A DNA stretch of 64,000 bases from Xenophilus arseniciresistens (lineage in GTDB: Bacteria; Pseudomonadota; Gammaproteobacteria; Burkholderiales; Burkholderiaceae_C). How positions within the stretch are numbered: position 1 is the stretch's first letter; each line of letters starts with the position of its first letter. Below, in pieces: positions 42,147 through 51,481 of this stretch. The position numbers were made by a program, and so were the translations under genes. The stretch spans positions 62,001 to 126,000 of the forward strand of contig NZ_JAQIPB010000009.1 in assembly GCF_028023875.1 (NCBI RefSeq), given 5' to 3'. Under the pieces are notes generated by a model. The model had not been told where the DNA came from. It saw nothing but the letters and a program-made list of their open reading frames with translations, and did no database searches.

Positions 42147-43160
42147 ATGAACGCCTTCTCCCGCCGCGCCGCCCTTGTTTTTCTGACAGGCCTTTCCCTT
42201 CTTGCCGGCAGCATGGCCGCGCAGGCCGAAGGCCGGATCCGCATCGCGCAGCAGTTCGGCATCGTTTATTTGCTGCTGAACGTGGCGCAGGACCAGAAGC
42301 TGATCGAGAAACACGGCAAGGCCGCAGGCGTGGATGTGAAGGTGGAGTTCGTGCAGCTCTCGGGCGGCTCGGCCGTCAACGATGCGCTGCTGGCGGGCAA
42401 CATCGACATCGCAGGTGCCGGCGTGGGCCCGCTGTTCACCATCTGGGACCGCACGCGCGGCCGGCAGAACGTCAAGGGCGTGGCCTCGCTGGGCAACTTC
42501 CCCTACTACCTGGTCAGCAACAACCCGGCCGTGAAGACCATCGCGGACTTCACCGACAAGGACCGCATCGCGCTGCCCGCCGTGGGCGTGTCGGTGCAGT
42601 CGCGCGTGCTGCAGCTGGCCTCGGCCCAGCTGTGGGGCGACAAGGACTACAACCGCCTCGACCGCCTGCAGGTGGCGCTGCCGCACCCCGACGCGACGGC
42701 CGCCATCATCAAGGGCGGCACCGAGATCACGGCCCACTTCGGCAACCCGCCCTTCCAGGAGCAGGGACTGGCCGGCAACCCCAACGCGCGCATCGTGCTC
42801 AAGTCCTATGACGTGCTGGGCGGCCCCTCGTCGGCCACGGTGCTGTACGCCACCGAGAAGTTCCGCAGCGAGAACCCCAAGACCTATCGCGCCTTCATCG
42901 CCGCGCTGGACGAAGCCGCGAAGTTCATCGCCGCCAACCCCGAAGCGGCCGCCGACACCTACCTGCGTGTGACTGGCGCCAGGACCGACCGCAACCTGCT
43001 GCTGCAGATCATCAGGAACCCCGAAGTGCAGTTCAAGACCGCGCCCGAGAACACGCGCGTGCTGGGCGAGTTCCTGCACCGCGTGGGCACGATCAAGGCC
43101 AGGCCCGAATCGGTGAAGGACTACTTCTTCCCCGAGGCGATTGCCGCATCGGGCAGCTGA
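42147..43160 (+). CDS. Sulfonate/nitrate-type ABC substrate-binding protein
   Basis: 337 residues with a signal peptide ending near AAQAEG (about residue 28). The mature start RIRIAQQFGIVYLLLNVAQDQ and GNIDIAGAGVGPLF are typical of the SsuA/TauA/NMT1-like receptors. It follows the dioxygenase by 53 bp; that gap is a long pyrimidine-rich tract (CCTTTTTTCTTTTTTCTCCTC) without a hairpin. With the two genes below it forms a sulfonate-type importer. Confidence 0.9.
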   Translation: MNAFSRRAALVFLTGLSLLAGSMAAQAEGRIRIAQQFGIVYLLLNVAQDQKLIEKHGKAAGVDVKVEFVQLSGGSAVNDALLAGNIDIAGAGVGPLFTIWDRTRGRQNVKGVASLGNFPYYLVSNNPAVKTIADFTDKDRIALPAVGVSVQSRVLQLASAQLWGDKDYNRLDRLQVALPHPDATAAIIKGGTEITAHFGNPPFQEQGLAGNPNARIVLKSYDVLGGPSSATVLYATEKFRSENPKTYRAFIAALDEAAKFIAANPEAAADTYLRVTGARTDRNLLLQIIRNPEVQFKTAPENTRVLGEFLHRVGTIKARPESVKDYFFPEAIAASGS

Positions 43161-43170
43161 GGCCAACGCG

Positions 43171-44073
43171 ATGAGCCTTGAATCCACGCTCACGCTGCGC
43201 CGTGGCTTTGCACGCGCGCCGCTGCGGGAACCGGGCGAGGGCCATGCCCCCTTGCCAGAGTGTCTGCGCGGCGCACAGCCGGCTGGCGATGCGCCGCTGC
43301 TGCAGGTCGATGGCGTGAGCCTGGAATACCGCACGCCCGAACGCGTGGTGCGCGCCACGCACCGTGTGGGCTTCGACGTGCACGCAGCCGATCGCTTCGT
43401 GCTGCTGGGGCCCTCGGGCTGCGGCAAGTCCACCTTGCTCAAGGCCATTGCGGGCTTCATCGCACCGGTGGAGGGCGAGATCCGCCTCGATGGCCGGCGC
43501 GTCAACGCACCCGGCCCCGACCGCATCGTCGTGTTCCAGGAGTTCGACCAGCTGCCGCCCTGGAAGACCGTGCGCGAGAACGTGATGTTCCCGCTGCTGG
43601 CCTCGCGCAGCCTGGGCCGACGCGAAGCGGCCGAGCGCGCCGCGCACTACCTCGACAAGGTCGGCTTGAGCCCTTTTGCCGATGCGCATCCGCACCAGCT
43701 TTCGGGCGGCATGAAGCAGCGCGTGGCCATCGCGCGCGCACTGGCCATGCAGCCGCGCGTGCTGCTGATGGACGAGCCCTTCGCCGCGCTGGACGCCTTG
43801 ACGCGCCGCAAGATGCAGGAAGAGCTGCTGGCCCTGTGGGAAGAAGTGCGCTTCACCCTGCTCTTCGTCACCCACTCCATCGAAGAGGCTTTGGTGGTGG
43901 GCAGCCGCATCGCGCTGCTCTCGCCGCACCCGGGCCGCATGCGCGCCGAGCTCAACAGCCACGACTTCGACCTGCACAGCCAGGGCAGCGCGCAGTTCCA
44001 GGCCGTGGCGCAGCGCATCCACGGCCTGCTGTTCGAACAAGAGGCGGCCAGTGGCCCGCAGCAGCGACCATGA
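43171..44073 (+). CDS. Sulfonate-type ABC ATPase (SsuB/TauB type)
   Basis: 300-residue ATPase. Walker A (GPSGCGKST near 83), Q-loop (FQEFDQLPPW near 124), signature LSGGMKQRVAIARAL (near 175), Walker B (LLMDEPFAALD near 198) and the switch His in FVTHSIEEA are intact. An N-terminal extension of about 45 residues precedes the fold. The ATG at 43171 is 10 bases after the binding-protein stop. Its stop overlaps the permease ATG by 4 bp. Confidence 0.93.
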   Translation: MSLESTLTLRRGFARAPLREPGEGHAPLPECLRGAQPAGDAPLLQVDGVSLEYRTPERVVRATHRVGFDVHAADRFVLLGPSGCGKSTLLKAIAGFIAPVEGEIRLDGRRVNAPGPDRIVVFQEFDQLPPWKTVRENVMFPLLASRSLGRREAAERAAHYLDKVGLSPFADAHPHQLSGGMKQRVAIARALAMQPRVLLMDEPFAALDALTRRKMQEELLALWEEVRFTLLFVTHSIEEALVVGSRIALLSPHPGRMRAELNSHDFDLHSQGSAQFQAVAQRIHGLLFEQEAASGPQQRP

Positions 44074-44942
44074 GCGCCCTTCATCAGCCACCGACGCGGC
44101 CCGAGTACGAATTGGCGCTGCAGCCCTTCACCGCCGGCGCCGTCGAACGCGCCCTGCCCTGGCCCGCACGGCTGTGGCAGCAGGACTGGCTGCGCCGCGG
44201 CCTCATCCTGGGGGCGCTGGCGCTGCTGTGGGAACTGCTGGCGCGCTGGCAGGACAACGACCTGCTCCTGCCCACCTTCGGCGCCACCGCACGCGCGCTG
44301 ATCGAGGGCCTGGCCAATGGCGAACTGCTCACGCGCACCGCCCTTTCACTCACGGTGCTGGTGCAGGGCTATGCGGCCGGCGTGGGGCTGGCCTTTGCGC
44401 TCACCACGCTGGCCGTGTCCACCCGCTTCGGGCGCGACCTGCTGAGCACGCTCACGTCGATGTTCAACCCGCTGCCGGCCATTGCGCTGCTGCCGCTGGC
44501 GCTGCTGTGGTTCGGCCTGGGCCAGGGCAGCCTGATCTTCGTGCTGATCCACTCGGTGCTGTGGCCGCTGGCGCTCAACACCTTTGCCGGCTTTCAGGGC
44601 GTGCCCGAAACGCTGCGCATGGCCGGGCGCAACTACGGCCTGACCGGCTTGCGCTATGTGCTGCAGATCCTGGTGCCGGCTGCGCTGCCGGCCATCCTCT
44701 CGGGCCTGAAGATCGCGTGGGCCTTCGCCTGGCGCACCTTGATCGCGGCCGAGCTGGTCTTCGGTGCCAGCAGCGGCAAGGGCGGCCTGGGCTGGTACAT
44801 CTTCCAGAACCGCAACGAGCTCTACACCGACCGCGTCTTCGCCGGCCTGGCGCTGGTGGTGATCATCGGCCTGCTGGTCGAAAGCCTGGGCTTTGCCACG
44901 CTGGAGCGGCTGACGGTGCGCAAGTGGGGGCAGCAGCGCTAG
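44070..44942 (+). CDS. Sulfonate-type ABC permease (SsuC/TauC type)
   Basis: 290-residue permease with about six helices; the EAA loop is PETLRMAGRNYGLTGLRYVLQ (about 180-200) and GASSGKGGLGWYIFQNRNEL is a family segment near 235-255. It is the last gene of the dioxygenase/importer operon. The 97 bp that follow contain a short GCCGAC-A-GTCGGC palindrome (44975-44987) but no T-run, so it is not a clear terminator. Confidence 0.93.
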   Translation: MSALHQPPTRPEYELALQPFTAGAVERALPWPARLWQQDWLRRGLILGALALLWELLARWQDNDLLLPTFGATARALIEGLANGELLTRTALSLTVLVQGYAAGVGLAFALTTLAVSTRFGRDLLSTLTSMFNPLPAIALLPLALLWFGLGQGSLIFVLIHSVLWPLALNTFAGFQGVPETLRMAGRNYGLTGLRYVLQILVPAALPAILSGLKIAWAFAWRTLIAAELVFGASSGKGGLGWYIFQNRNELYTDRVFAGLALVVIIGLLVESLGFATLERLTVRKWGQQR

Positions 44943-45039
44943 CAGCGGCGCACCGTCAACACCACGCGCCGGCGGCCGACAGTCGGCGGGCAGGCGGCCT
45001 GCGCACACTGCCCTCGAATCGCTTGGACGGAGTGCCCGC

Positions 45040-45297
45040 ATGAACAAGTCCCTGATCACCCTCGCCACCGCATTGAGCCTGCTCACGCTGGGCAGCGCTC
45101 ACGCCCAGGTGGGCAAGGCGGCCTCGGAGGCCGCCGATTCGGTGGAACACAAGGTCGAGCAAAAGCGCGCGGACAACGAGGCGAAGAAGAGCGGCCCGGT
45201 CGGCAAGGCCGTCAACAAGGTCAAGTCGGGCTATCACAAGAACCGCGCCGAAGACTCGAAGGACAACGCCAAGAGGGCGTTGAAGAACGCGGCCTGA
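45040..45297 (+). CDS. Small exported Lys/Ala-rich protein
   Basis: 85 residues. A typical Sec signal peptide (MNKSLITLATALSLLTLGSAHAQ) is cleaved near residue 23, leaving about 60 residues that are highly charged (Lys, Glu, Asp, Ala) and probably helical or disordered, for example KKSGPVGKAVNKVKSGYHKN. No family was recognised. The gene is convergent with the M48 peptidase gene (22-bp gap). The mature protein should be periplasmic; a stress or nucleic-acid/envelope-binding role cannot be deduced. Confidence 0.72.
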   Translation: MNKSLITLATALSLLTLGSAHAQVGKAASEAADSVEHKVEQKRADNEAKKSGPVGKAVNKVKSGYHKNRAEDSKDNAKRALKNAA

Positions 45298-45319
45298 GCG
45301 CCATCAGGCCCGCCCGCGC

Positions 45320-46168
45320 TCAAACGCGCGCGCTTCGGTACAGCCCCTCCACCTTCGGCACATTGCTCTCCAGCACGCGGATGCGCTCCGGCCCGCTGGG
45401 GTGGGTGGAGAGGAAGCCGATGCCGCCCTGGCGGTTGGAGGCGGCGGCCATCTTCTCCCACAGGCTCACGGATGACTGCGGTCGGAAGCCCGCGCGGGCT
45501 GCGAGTTCCAGCCCGACCAGGTCGGCCTCGGTTTCGTCGTCGCGGCTGAACTTCAGGGACAGCAACTGCGTGCCGGCGCGCGCGCCCAGGTCGCCCAGCT
45601 CGCCCAGGCCCAGCAGTTGCGCGCCCAGCTGCAACGCCATGCCGGTGCCGGTGGTCTTGGCCAGGCGCTCGCGCGCATGCTCGCGCAGCGCATGCGCCAT
45701 TTCGTGGCCCATGATCATCGCGATCTCGTCGTCGTCGAGCTTGAGCTGGTCGAGGATGCCCGTGTAGAAGGCGATCTTGCCGCCGGGCATGCAAAAAGCA
45801 TTGATCTGCTTGCTGCCGATCAGGTTGACTTCCCACTTCCAGCTGCCGGCGCGCTCGTTCCACTTCTGCGTGAACGGGATCAGCCGCCGCGCGATGGTGC
45901 GCAGCTTCTGCAGCTGCGGATGCTCGTTGCCGGCCAGGGCGCGCTGGGCCTTGGCCTGCTGCAGCAGTTGGGCGTACTGCTGGTCGCCGGCCCGCTCCAG
46001 CGTGTCGGCCGGCACCAGGGTGCGCGTGCGCGAAGGCGGACCGACGTCCACCTGCGCCAGGGCCGGCGTGGCCGCCAGCGCCGCGCCGGCCAGCACGAAG
46101 GCGCGGCGCGAGGACCAGCGATGCGCGCCGGCTGTGTCGGCGGGAGGCGGAAGGCAGAGCAGGCACAT
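45320..46168 (-). CDS. M48-family zinc metallopeptidase
   Basis: 282 residues. A signal region (RRAFVLAGAALAATPALAQ, ends near 39) precedes an M48 catalytic domain with HEMAH (near 153) and the third zinc ligand in ETEADLVG (near 210). AFCMPGGKIAFYTGIL and GFLSTHPSGPERI are further family signatures (BepA/YcaL-like quality-control peptidases in the periplasm). The start ATG at 46168 gives a sensible signal peptide; the frame stays open much further upstream but overlaps the divergent permease gene. It is divergent from the AmpG-type gene by 108 bp. Confidence 0.92.
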   Translation of the reverse strand: MCLLCLPPPADTAGAHRWSSRRAFVLAGAALAATPALAQVDVGPPSRTRTLVPADTLERAGDQQYAQLLQQAKAQRALAGNEHPQLQKLRTIARRLIPFTQKWNERAGSWKWEVNLIGSKQINAFCMPGGKIAFYTGILDQLKLDDDEIAMIMGHEMAHALREHARERLAKTTGTGMALQLGAQLLGLGELGDLGARAGTQLLSLKFSRDDETEADLVGLELAARAGFRPQSSVSLWEKMAAASNRQGGIGFLSTHPSGPERIRVLESNVPKVEGLYRSARV

Positions 46169-46276
46169 GGCGGGTGTCGGCTGGAAGAAGAGGATGATGA
46201 AGTGGCAGCGATGGGCGCGCCCACGAAGGGCTGCGCGGATGCTAAGCCAAGCCCATGTCCTGTGGACAATGGCCCC

Positions 46277-47710
46277 ATGCCTTCGCAACCCGGCCCTTCC
46301 TCCTCCTCCACCGCGTCCGCCGCGCCGGACCCAAACGGCGCAGACACGTCCAGGCGCCCCGGCTGGGGCGAGACGCTCAGGGTCTATGGCGAAGCGGCCA
46401 CGCTGCGCATGTTCGCGCTGGGTTTTTCGGCCGGGCTGCCGCTGTTGCTGGTGCTGGGCACGCTGAGTTTTCGCCTGCGCGAGGCGGGCATCGACCGCGC
46501 CACCATCGGCTACCTGAGCTGGGTCGGCCTGGCCTACGGCTTCAAGTGGGTGTGGGCGCCGCTGGTGGACCGGCTGCCGCTGCCGCCGCTCACCTCGCTG
46601 CTCGGGCGCCGGCGCGGCTGGCTGCTGCTGTCGCAGGCGCTGGTGATCGCGGGGCTGGTGGGCATGGCCTTCAACGATCCGCGCGCGGGCCTCACGCCGC
46701 TGGTGTGGTGCGCGCTGCTGGTGGCCTTCGGCTCGGCCACGCAGGACATTGCGCTGGACGCCTTCCGCATCGAATCGGCCGAGGCGCGCAAGCAGGCGGC
46801 GCTGGCAGCGGCCTACCAGACGGGCTACCGGCTGGCCATGATCTGGGCCGGCGCGGGCGTGCTGTGGGTGGCGGCCTGGGCCGAGATGTCGGTGGCCGAA
46901 GCCGCCACCTCCGGCTACCAGAACGGCAGCTGGCAGATCGCCTACCTGGTGATGGCCGCTTCCATGGCGGTGGGCGTGGTGACGGTGCTGCTGTCGCCCG
47001 AGCCCGCGCGCCGCGCGCTGCCCCCGGCGCGCAACCCCACCGAGTGGCTGCAGGGCGCGCTGGTTGAGCCCTTTGCCGATTTCATCCGCCGCTACCGCTG
47101 GCAGGCCGTGCTGATCCTGTCGCTGATCGCCATCTACCGCATCAGCGACGTGGTGATGGGCATCATGGCCAACCCCTTTTATGTGGACATGGGCTTCACC
47201 AAGGAAGAGGTGGCCACCGTGAGCAAGGTGTACGGCGTGGTGATGACGCTGGTGGGCGCCTTCGTCGGCGGCGCGCTGGCGATGCGCCTGGGCGTGATGC
47301 GGGTGCTGATGCTGGGCGCCGTACTCAGCGCGGCCAGCAATCTGCTGTTCGCCTGGCTGGGCACGCGCGGGCACGACCTGACGGGCCTGGTCGTCGTGGT
47401 CTCGGCCGACAACCTGGCCGGCGGCATCGCCTCGGCCGCCTTCATCGCCTACCTCTCCAGCCTGACCAACGTGAGCTATTCGGCCACGCAATACGCGCTG
47501 TTCAGCTCGATGATGCTGCTGCTGCCGAAGTTCGTGGCCGGCTACTCGGGCGCCTTCGTGGACGCCCACGGCTACGGCAGCTTCTTCATCTGCACCGCCG
47601 CGCTGGGGCTGCCGGTGCTGGTGCTGGTGGCGCTGGCGGCGCGGCAGGCCAAGAAACACACGGCAGCGTCGGTGCCGCCAGCCGAGGCCGCACGCGACGC
47701 CCTCGGCTGA
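46277..47710 (+). CDS. ampG: AmpG-type muropeptide permease (MFS)
   Basis: 477-residue membrane protein with about 12 helices. The family features are MFALGFSAGLPLLLVLGTLSFRL at the first helix, YLSWVGLAYGFKWVWAPLVDRLP, and the strongly conserved ATQDIALDAFRIE (near 155). AmpG imports anhydro-muropeptides for cell-wall recycling, which can feed beta-lactamase induction. The N-terminal 35 residues are Ser/Pro-rich and poorly conserved. The start ATG was chosen because the upstream frame overlaps the divergent peptidase gene. Confidence 0.9.
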   Translation: MPSQPGPSSSSTASAAPDPNGADTSRRPGWGETLRVYGEAATLRMFALGFSAGLPLLLVLGTLSFRLREAGIDRATIGYLSWVGLAYGFKWVWAPLVDRLPLPPLTSLLGRRRGWLLLSQALVIAGLVGMAFNDPRAGLTPLVWCALLVAFGSATQDIALDAFRIESAEARKQAALAAAYQTGYRLAMIWAGAGVLWVAAWAEMSVAEAATSGYQNGSWQIAYLVMAASMAVGVVTVLLSPEPARRALPPARNPTEWLQGALVEPFADFIRRYRWQAVLILSLIAIYRISDVVMGIMANPFYVDMGFTKEEVATVSKVYGVVMTLVGAFVGGALAMRLGVMRVLMLGAVLSAASNLLFAWLGTRGHDLTGLVVVVSADNLAGGIASAAFIAYLSSLTNVSYSATQYALFSSMMLLLPKFVAGYSGAFVDAHGYGSFFICTAALGLPVLVLVALAARQAKKHTAASVPPAEAARDALG

Positions 47711-47784
47711 CAGGCGCAAGCGCCGCGGCGCTGTTACGCTCGCTTCCGCGCCCCGTGCGTTGCAACCGCCAGACCTAGAAAAAC

Positions 47785-48993
47785 GTGCCCACCCGCATTG
47801 CACCCCTTTCCATCCGCGCCTACACCGCCACCACGGCGCTGGGCACCGGCAAGGCCGCCCTGCTCCAGGGGCTGCGCGAGTCGCGCAGCGGCCTGCGCCC
47901 CAACGACTTCGGCGAACCCGCCGGGCAGCGCCTGGACACCTGGATCGGCCGCGTCGACGGCGTCGAGGCGCTGCAGCTGCCGCCCGAGCTGGCCACCTGG
48001 GACTGCCGCAACAACCGGCTGGCCTGGCTGGGCCTGACGGCCGACGGCTTCCTCGAAGCGGCGCTGGCGGCGCGCGAGCGCCATGGCGCGCACCGCGTGG
48101 CCGTGATCGTGGGCACCTCCACTTCCAGCATCGGCGACACCGAACTGGCCTACACCCAGATGGACGCCAACGGCCTGTTCCCGCCGCGCATGCGCCACAG
48201 CGAACTGCACACCGCCCATTCGCTGGGCCTGTTCGTGCAGCGCGCGCTGGGCCTCACGGGCCCGTGCGAGACGATCTCCACCGCCTGCTCTTCCAGCGCC
48301 AAGGTCTTTGCCTCGGCCGAGCGGCTGATGCGCCTGGGCCTGATCGACGCCGCCGTGGTGGGCGGCGTGGACACGCTGTGCGGCAGCGTGCTCTTCGGCT
48401 TCAACTCGCTGGAGCTGGTCTCGGGCGAGCCCTGCCGGCCCTTCGATGCGCAGCGCAAGGGCATCAGCCTGGGCGAGGCCGCCGGCTTTGCCTTGCTGGA
48501 AAGATCAGATGGCTCGGCCGACCCGCAACTCCTGGGTTACGGCGAAGCCAGCGACGCACACCACATGTCCACCCCGCACCCCGAAGGCGCGGGCGCCGAA
48601 CGCGCGCTCAACGACGCGCTGGCGCGCGCCGGCCTGGGCTGCGAGGCCATCGACTACATCAACCTGCACGGCACGGCCAGCAGCAAGAACGACGAGGTCG
48701 AAGCCGCACTGGTGTCGCGCCGCTTCCCCGCCCACGTGCATGCCAGCAGCACCAAGGGTTTCACGGGCCACACGCTGGGCGCGGCCGGCATCGTGGAAGC
48801 CGTGGTCTGCCTGCTGGCGCTGGAGCATGGGCTGATGCCCGGCACCGTCAACAGCCGCACGCCCGATCCGGTCTGCGGCCCGCAGATCCGGCTGGCGCCC
48901 GCGCAGGGCGAGGTGCGGCATGCGCTGTCGAACTCCTTCGGCTTCGGCGGCAACAACTGCGCCCTCATCTTTGGCCGCGGAGCAGCGGCATGA
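47785..48993 (+). CDS. Beta-ketoacyl-ACP synthase (KS of a KS-CLF pair)
   Basis: 402-residue condensing enzyme of the FabF fold. The nucleophile Cys is in STACSSSAK (near 167), and the two His are in LHGTASSKNDE (near 294) and STKGFTGHTLGAAG (near 328); all are intact. It starts with GTG; an in-frame stop nine bases upstream excludes a longer form. The next gene encodes a chain-length-factor-like partner, with a 4-bp ATGA overlap. The pair resembles ApeO/ApeC of aryl-polyene clusters rather than housekeeping FabF. No acyl carrier protein is adjacent. Confidence 0.9.
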   Translation: MPTRIAPLSIRAYTATTALGTGKAALLQGLRESRSGLRPNDFGEPAGQRLDTWIGRVDGVEALQLPPELATWDCRNNRLAWLGLTADGFLEAALAARERHGAHRVAVIVGTSTSSIGDTELAYTQMDANGLFPPRMRHSELHTAHSLGLFVQRALGLTGPCETISTACSSSAKVFASAERLMRLGLIDAAVVGGVDTLCGSVLFGFNSLELVSGEPCRPFDAQRKGISLGEAAGFALLERSDGSADPQLLGYGEASDAHHMSTPHPEGAGAERALNDALARAGLGCEAIDYINLHGTASSKNDEVEAALVSRRFPAHVHASSTKGFTGHTLGAAGIVEAVVCLLALEHGLMPGTVNSRTPDPVCGPQIRLAPAQGEVRHALSNSFGFGGNNCALIFGRGAAA

Positions 48994-49805
48994 GCGGCAC
49001 GCCCACGCTCTACATCGAAGGCCCGGCCTTCTGGGCGCCCACCTTGCCGGGCTGGGACACGGCCCGCCTCGCGCTGCGCGACGCCGGCCCCGTGGCCGAG
49101 CCGCCGGCCAAACGCCCCTCGCCGCAGATGCTGGCCGCGGCCGAGCGCCGCCGCGCGCCCGACACCGTGGCCGTGGCGCTGGAAACGGCCAGCGCCAGCG
49201 TGGCGGCAGCCGGCCGCAATGCCGCCGAGCTGCCCTGCGTGTTCGCCTCGGCGCATGGCGACCTGGCCATCAACGACTACATGTGCGCCACGCTGGCCAC
49301 CGCGCCCGCGCAGCTCTCGCCCATCAAGTTCCACAACTCCGTGCACAACGCGGCCGTGGGCTACTGGACCATCGGCACCGGCTGCCAGCGCGCCAGCAAT
49401 TCGCTGGCGGCCTATGAATACAGCTTCGCCTCGGGCCTGATGGAAGCGGCCGCGCAATGCGCCTGCGACTCTGAGGCCGTGCTGCTGGTGGGCTTCGACG
49501 TCGAGGCCGTGGGGCCGCTCAAGCAGGTGCATCGCAGCGAAGGGCTGCTGTCGGGCGCCTTCGTGCTTTCGCCCACGCGCACCGAGCGCGCGGTGGCTGC
49601 GCTGGACTGGGCGCTGCAGCCCGGCCCGAGCCGGAGCGAGCCGCTGCGCTCCGAGGCCGCGCGCCGGCTGCCGCCCAACGCCATCGCCGACGCCTTGCCC
49701 GTCTTCGAAGCCCTGGCGCGGCTGGAGACGGGCGAGCCCCAGTCGCTCGCCCTGCCGCTGTCGGCCCAACTTTCACTGGTGTTGCGGCTTGCGCCGCTGG
49801 AGTAG
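48990..49805 (+). CDS. Beta-ketoacyl synthase chain-length-factor-like protein
   Basis: 271-residue protein of the thiolase-like fold family annotated as beta-ketoacyl synthase, N-terminal domain (chain length factor type). It lacks the catalytic KS Cys-His-His set in normal positions, although TGCQRASNSLAAYEYSFASG (near 132) holds a Cys in the corresponding region. SPIKFHNSVHNAAVGYW (near 113) is characteristic. It presumably dimerises with the upstream KS and controls chain length. The ATGA overlap with the KS gene shows coupled translation. Confidence 0.8.
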   Translation: MSGTPTLYIEGPAFWAPTLPGWDTARLALRDAGPVAEPPAKRPSPQMLAAAERRRAPDTVAVALETASASVAAAGRNAAELPCVFASAHGDLAINDYMCATLATAPAQLSPIKFHNSVHNAAVGYWTIGTGCQRASNSLAAYEYSFASGLMEAAAQCACDSEAVLLVGFDVEAVGPLKQVHRSEGLLSGAFVLSPTRTERAVAALDWALQPGPSRSEPLRSEAARRLPPNAIADALPVFEALARLETGEPQSLALPLSAQLSLVLRLAPLE

Positions 49806-49810
49806 CTGGA

Positions 49811-51457
49811 ATGACGATGTCCCCCACGCACGACGTGATCATCATGGGTGGGGGCCTCGCAGGCCTGACCCTGGCCCTGCAACTGCGCCAGTGCTTCCCC
49901 GACATCGACGTGCTGGTGCTGGAGCGCCGCGCGCACCCCGTGCCGCATGCCACGCACAAGGTGGGCGAGTCCTCGGTCGAGATCGGCGCCCATTACTTCG
50001 ACACGGTGCTGGGCCTCAAGGAGCACATGCAGCAGGCGCAGCTGCGCAAGTTCGGCTTCCGCTTCTTCTTCTCGGAAGGGCGGCGCGACCTGGACGGCGT
50101 GACCGAGATCGGCGTGAGCCACTACCTGAGCACGCCCAGCTACCAGATCGACCGCGGCATCTTCGAGAACCACCTGGCCGAACTCGCGCGCGAGCGCGGC
50201 GTGCGCTTCGTGGACAACGCAATGGTCAAGCAGCTGACGCTCAGCGAGGACGATGCGCCGCACCGCATCAGCTGGCGCGAAGGCGAAACCATGCGCGAGG
50301 CCCAATGCCGCTGGGTGGTGGACGCCTGCGGCCGGGCCGGGCTGATCAAGCGCAAGCTGGACCTGGCGCAACCCAACGACCACCACGCGCACGCCGTGTG
50401 GTTTCGCATCGGCGACCGGCTCATGGTCGACGAATGGAGCGAGGACCCGCAGTGGCGCACGCGCTGCGACCCGCAGGCGCGCTGGCTGTCGACCAACCAC
50501 CTCGTGGGCGCGGGCTACTGGGTGTGGCTGATTCCGCTGGCCTCGGGCTCGCATTCAGTCGGCATCGTGGCCGACCCGGCGATCCATCCGCTGGACACCA
50601 TGGACAGCTTCGACAAGGCCATGGAATGGTTCCGCCAGTACCAGCCGCGCCTTTTCGACGCACTGGACGGCCGGCGCCACCTGCTGCAGGACTTCATGCA
50701 GCTGCGCAAGTTCTCCTACGGCTGCAAGCAGGTCTTCTCGGACCGGCGCTGGGCGCTCACGGGCGAAGCCGGCCTGTTCCTGGACCCTTTCTATTCGCCG
50801 GGCAGCGACTTCATCGCCATCAGCAACACCTACATCTGCGACCTGGTGGCGCACGACCGGCAGGGCCATTCGCTGCGCGCCCGGGCCCAGGTCTACGACC
50901 AGATGTACCAGTCCTTCTACCAGAGCACGCTGGCCCTGTATGAAGGCCAGTACCCGCTGTTCGGCGACCCCGAGGTGCTGCCCGTGAAGGTGATCTGGGA
51001 CTACACCTACTACTGGGGCGTGCTCGCGCAGATCTTCTTCCAGCATCGGCTCACCGACCTGGCGCACCTGGGCCAGGTCAGCGATGAGCTGCGCCACGCC
51101 CAGACGCTGGGGCTGGCGATGCAGCAACTGCTGCGCGAGTGGTCCGGGCACAGCGAGAAGAAGAACCTGCCGGGCATGCTCGACCAGGCGCGCCTGCCCT
51201 GGTTTGCCGCGCTCAACGCGAGCCTGCGCGAGCGCTGCGCCGACGGCCCGGCCTTCCTGGCCCGGCTGCGCGCCTGCCTGGGCCAGCTGCGCACGCTGGC
51301 GCACCAGATCCATGGCCGCGCCTGCGACGCCTACCCGGCCCTGGCCGGCAGCAGCGCGGCGCTGGCCGTGCAGGCGCTGCTGGAGAAAGAGCTGCCACAC
51401 GCGCCCATCGACCTTGACGCAGAGCCCATGCTCTTTGCGTTGACCGAAACCGCGTAG
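49811..51457 (+). CDS. FAD-dependent halogenase-like oxidoreductase
   Basis: 548-residue flavoprotein. The dinucleotide-binding motif GGGLAGLTLA is near residue 14 and the halogenase signature WxWxIP appears as WVWLIP (near 237). The conserved Lys and Glu region is present as HKVGESSVEIG (near 48). These features match flavin-dependent halogenases; such proteins accompany KS/CLF genes in xanthomonadin-type pigment clusters. Whether it halogenates or is a dehalogenated oxidoreductase cannot be decided. It follows the CLF gene by 5 bp, closing a three-gene set. The C-terminal 180 residues are helical and not assigned. Confidence 0.8.
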   Translation: MTMSPTHDVIIMGGGLAGLTLALQLRQCFPDIDVLVLERRAHPVPHATHKVGESSVEIGAHYFDTVLGLKEHMQQAQLRKFGFRFFFSEGRRDLDGVTEIGVSHYLSTPSYQIDRGIFENHLAELARERGVRFVDNAMVKQLTLSEDDAPHRISWREGETMREAQCRWVVDACGRAGLIKRKLDLAQPNDHHAHAVWFRIGDRLMVDEWSEDPQWRTRCDPQARWLSTNHLVGAGYWVWLIPLASGSHSVGIVADPAIHPLDTMDSFDKAMEWFRQYQPRLFDALDGRRHLLQDFMQLRKFSYGCKQVFSDRRWALTGEAGLFLDPFYSPGSDFIAISNTYICDLVAHDRQGHSLRARAQVYDQMYQSFYQSTLALYEGQYPLFGDPEVLPVKVIWDYTYYWGVLAQIFFQHRLTDLAHLGQVSDELRHAQTLGLAMQQLLREWSGHSEKKNLPGMLDQARLPWFAALNASLRERCADGPAFLARLRACLGQLRTLAHQIHGRACDAYPALAGSSAALAVQALLEKELPHAPIDLDAEPMLFALTETA

Positions 51458-51480
51458 GTTTACGCAACTTTACGAGGGCT
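51458..51480 (+). promoter_or_regulatory. Candidate OmpR-type direct repeat before the response regulator
   Basis: TTTACG occurs at 51459-51464 and again at 51469-51474, with an exact 10-bp period (one helical turn), in the 63-bp gap between the halogenase stop and the response-regulator ATG. OmpR-family regulators bind such repeats, so autoregulation of the two-component operon is plausible. Confidence 0.45.
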
Positions 51481-51481
51481 A

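Noticed and set aside
44975-44987. Palindrome after the sulfonate permease gene as terminator
   Set aside because: The stem is short and there is no T-run.
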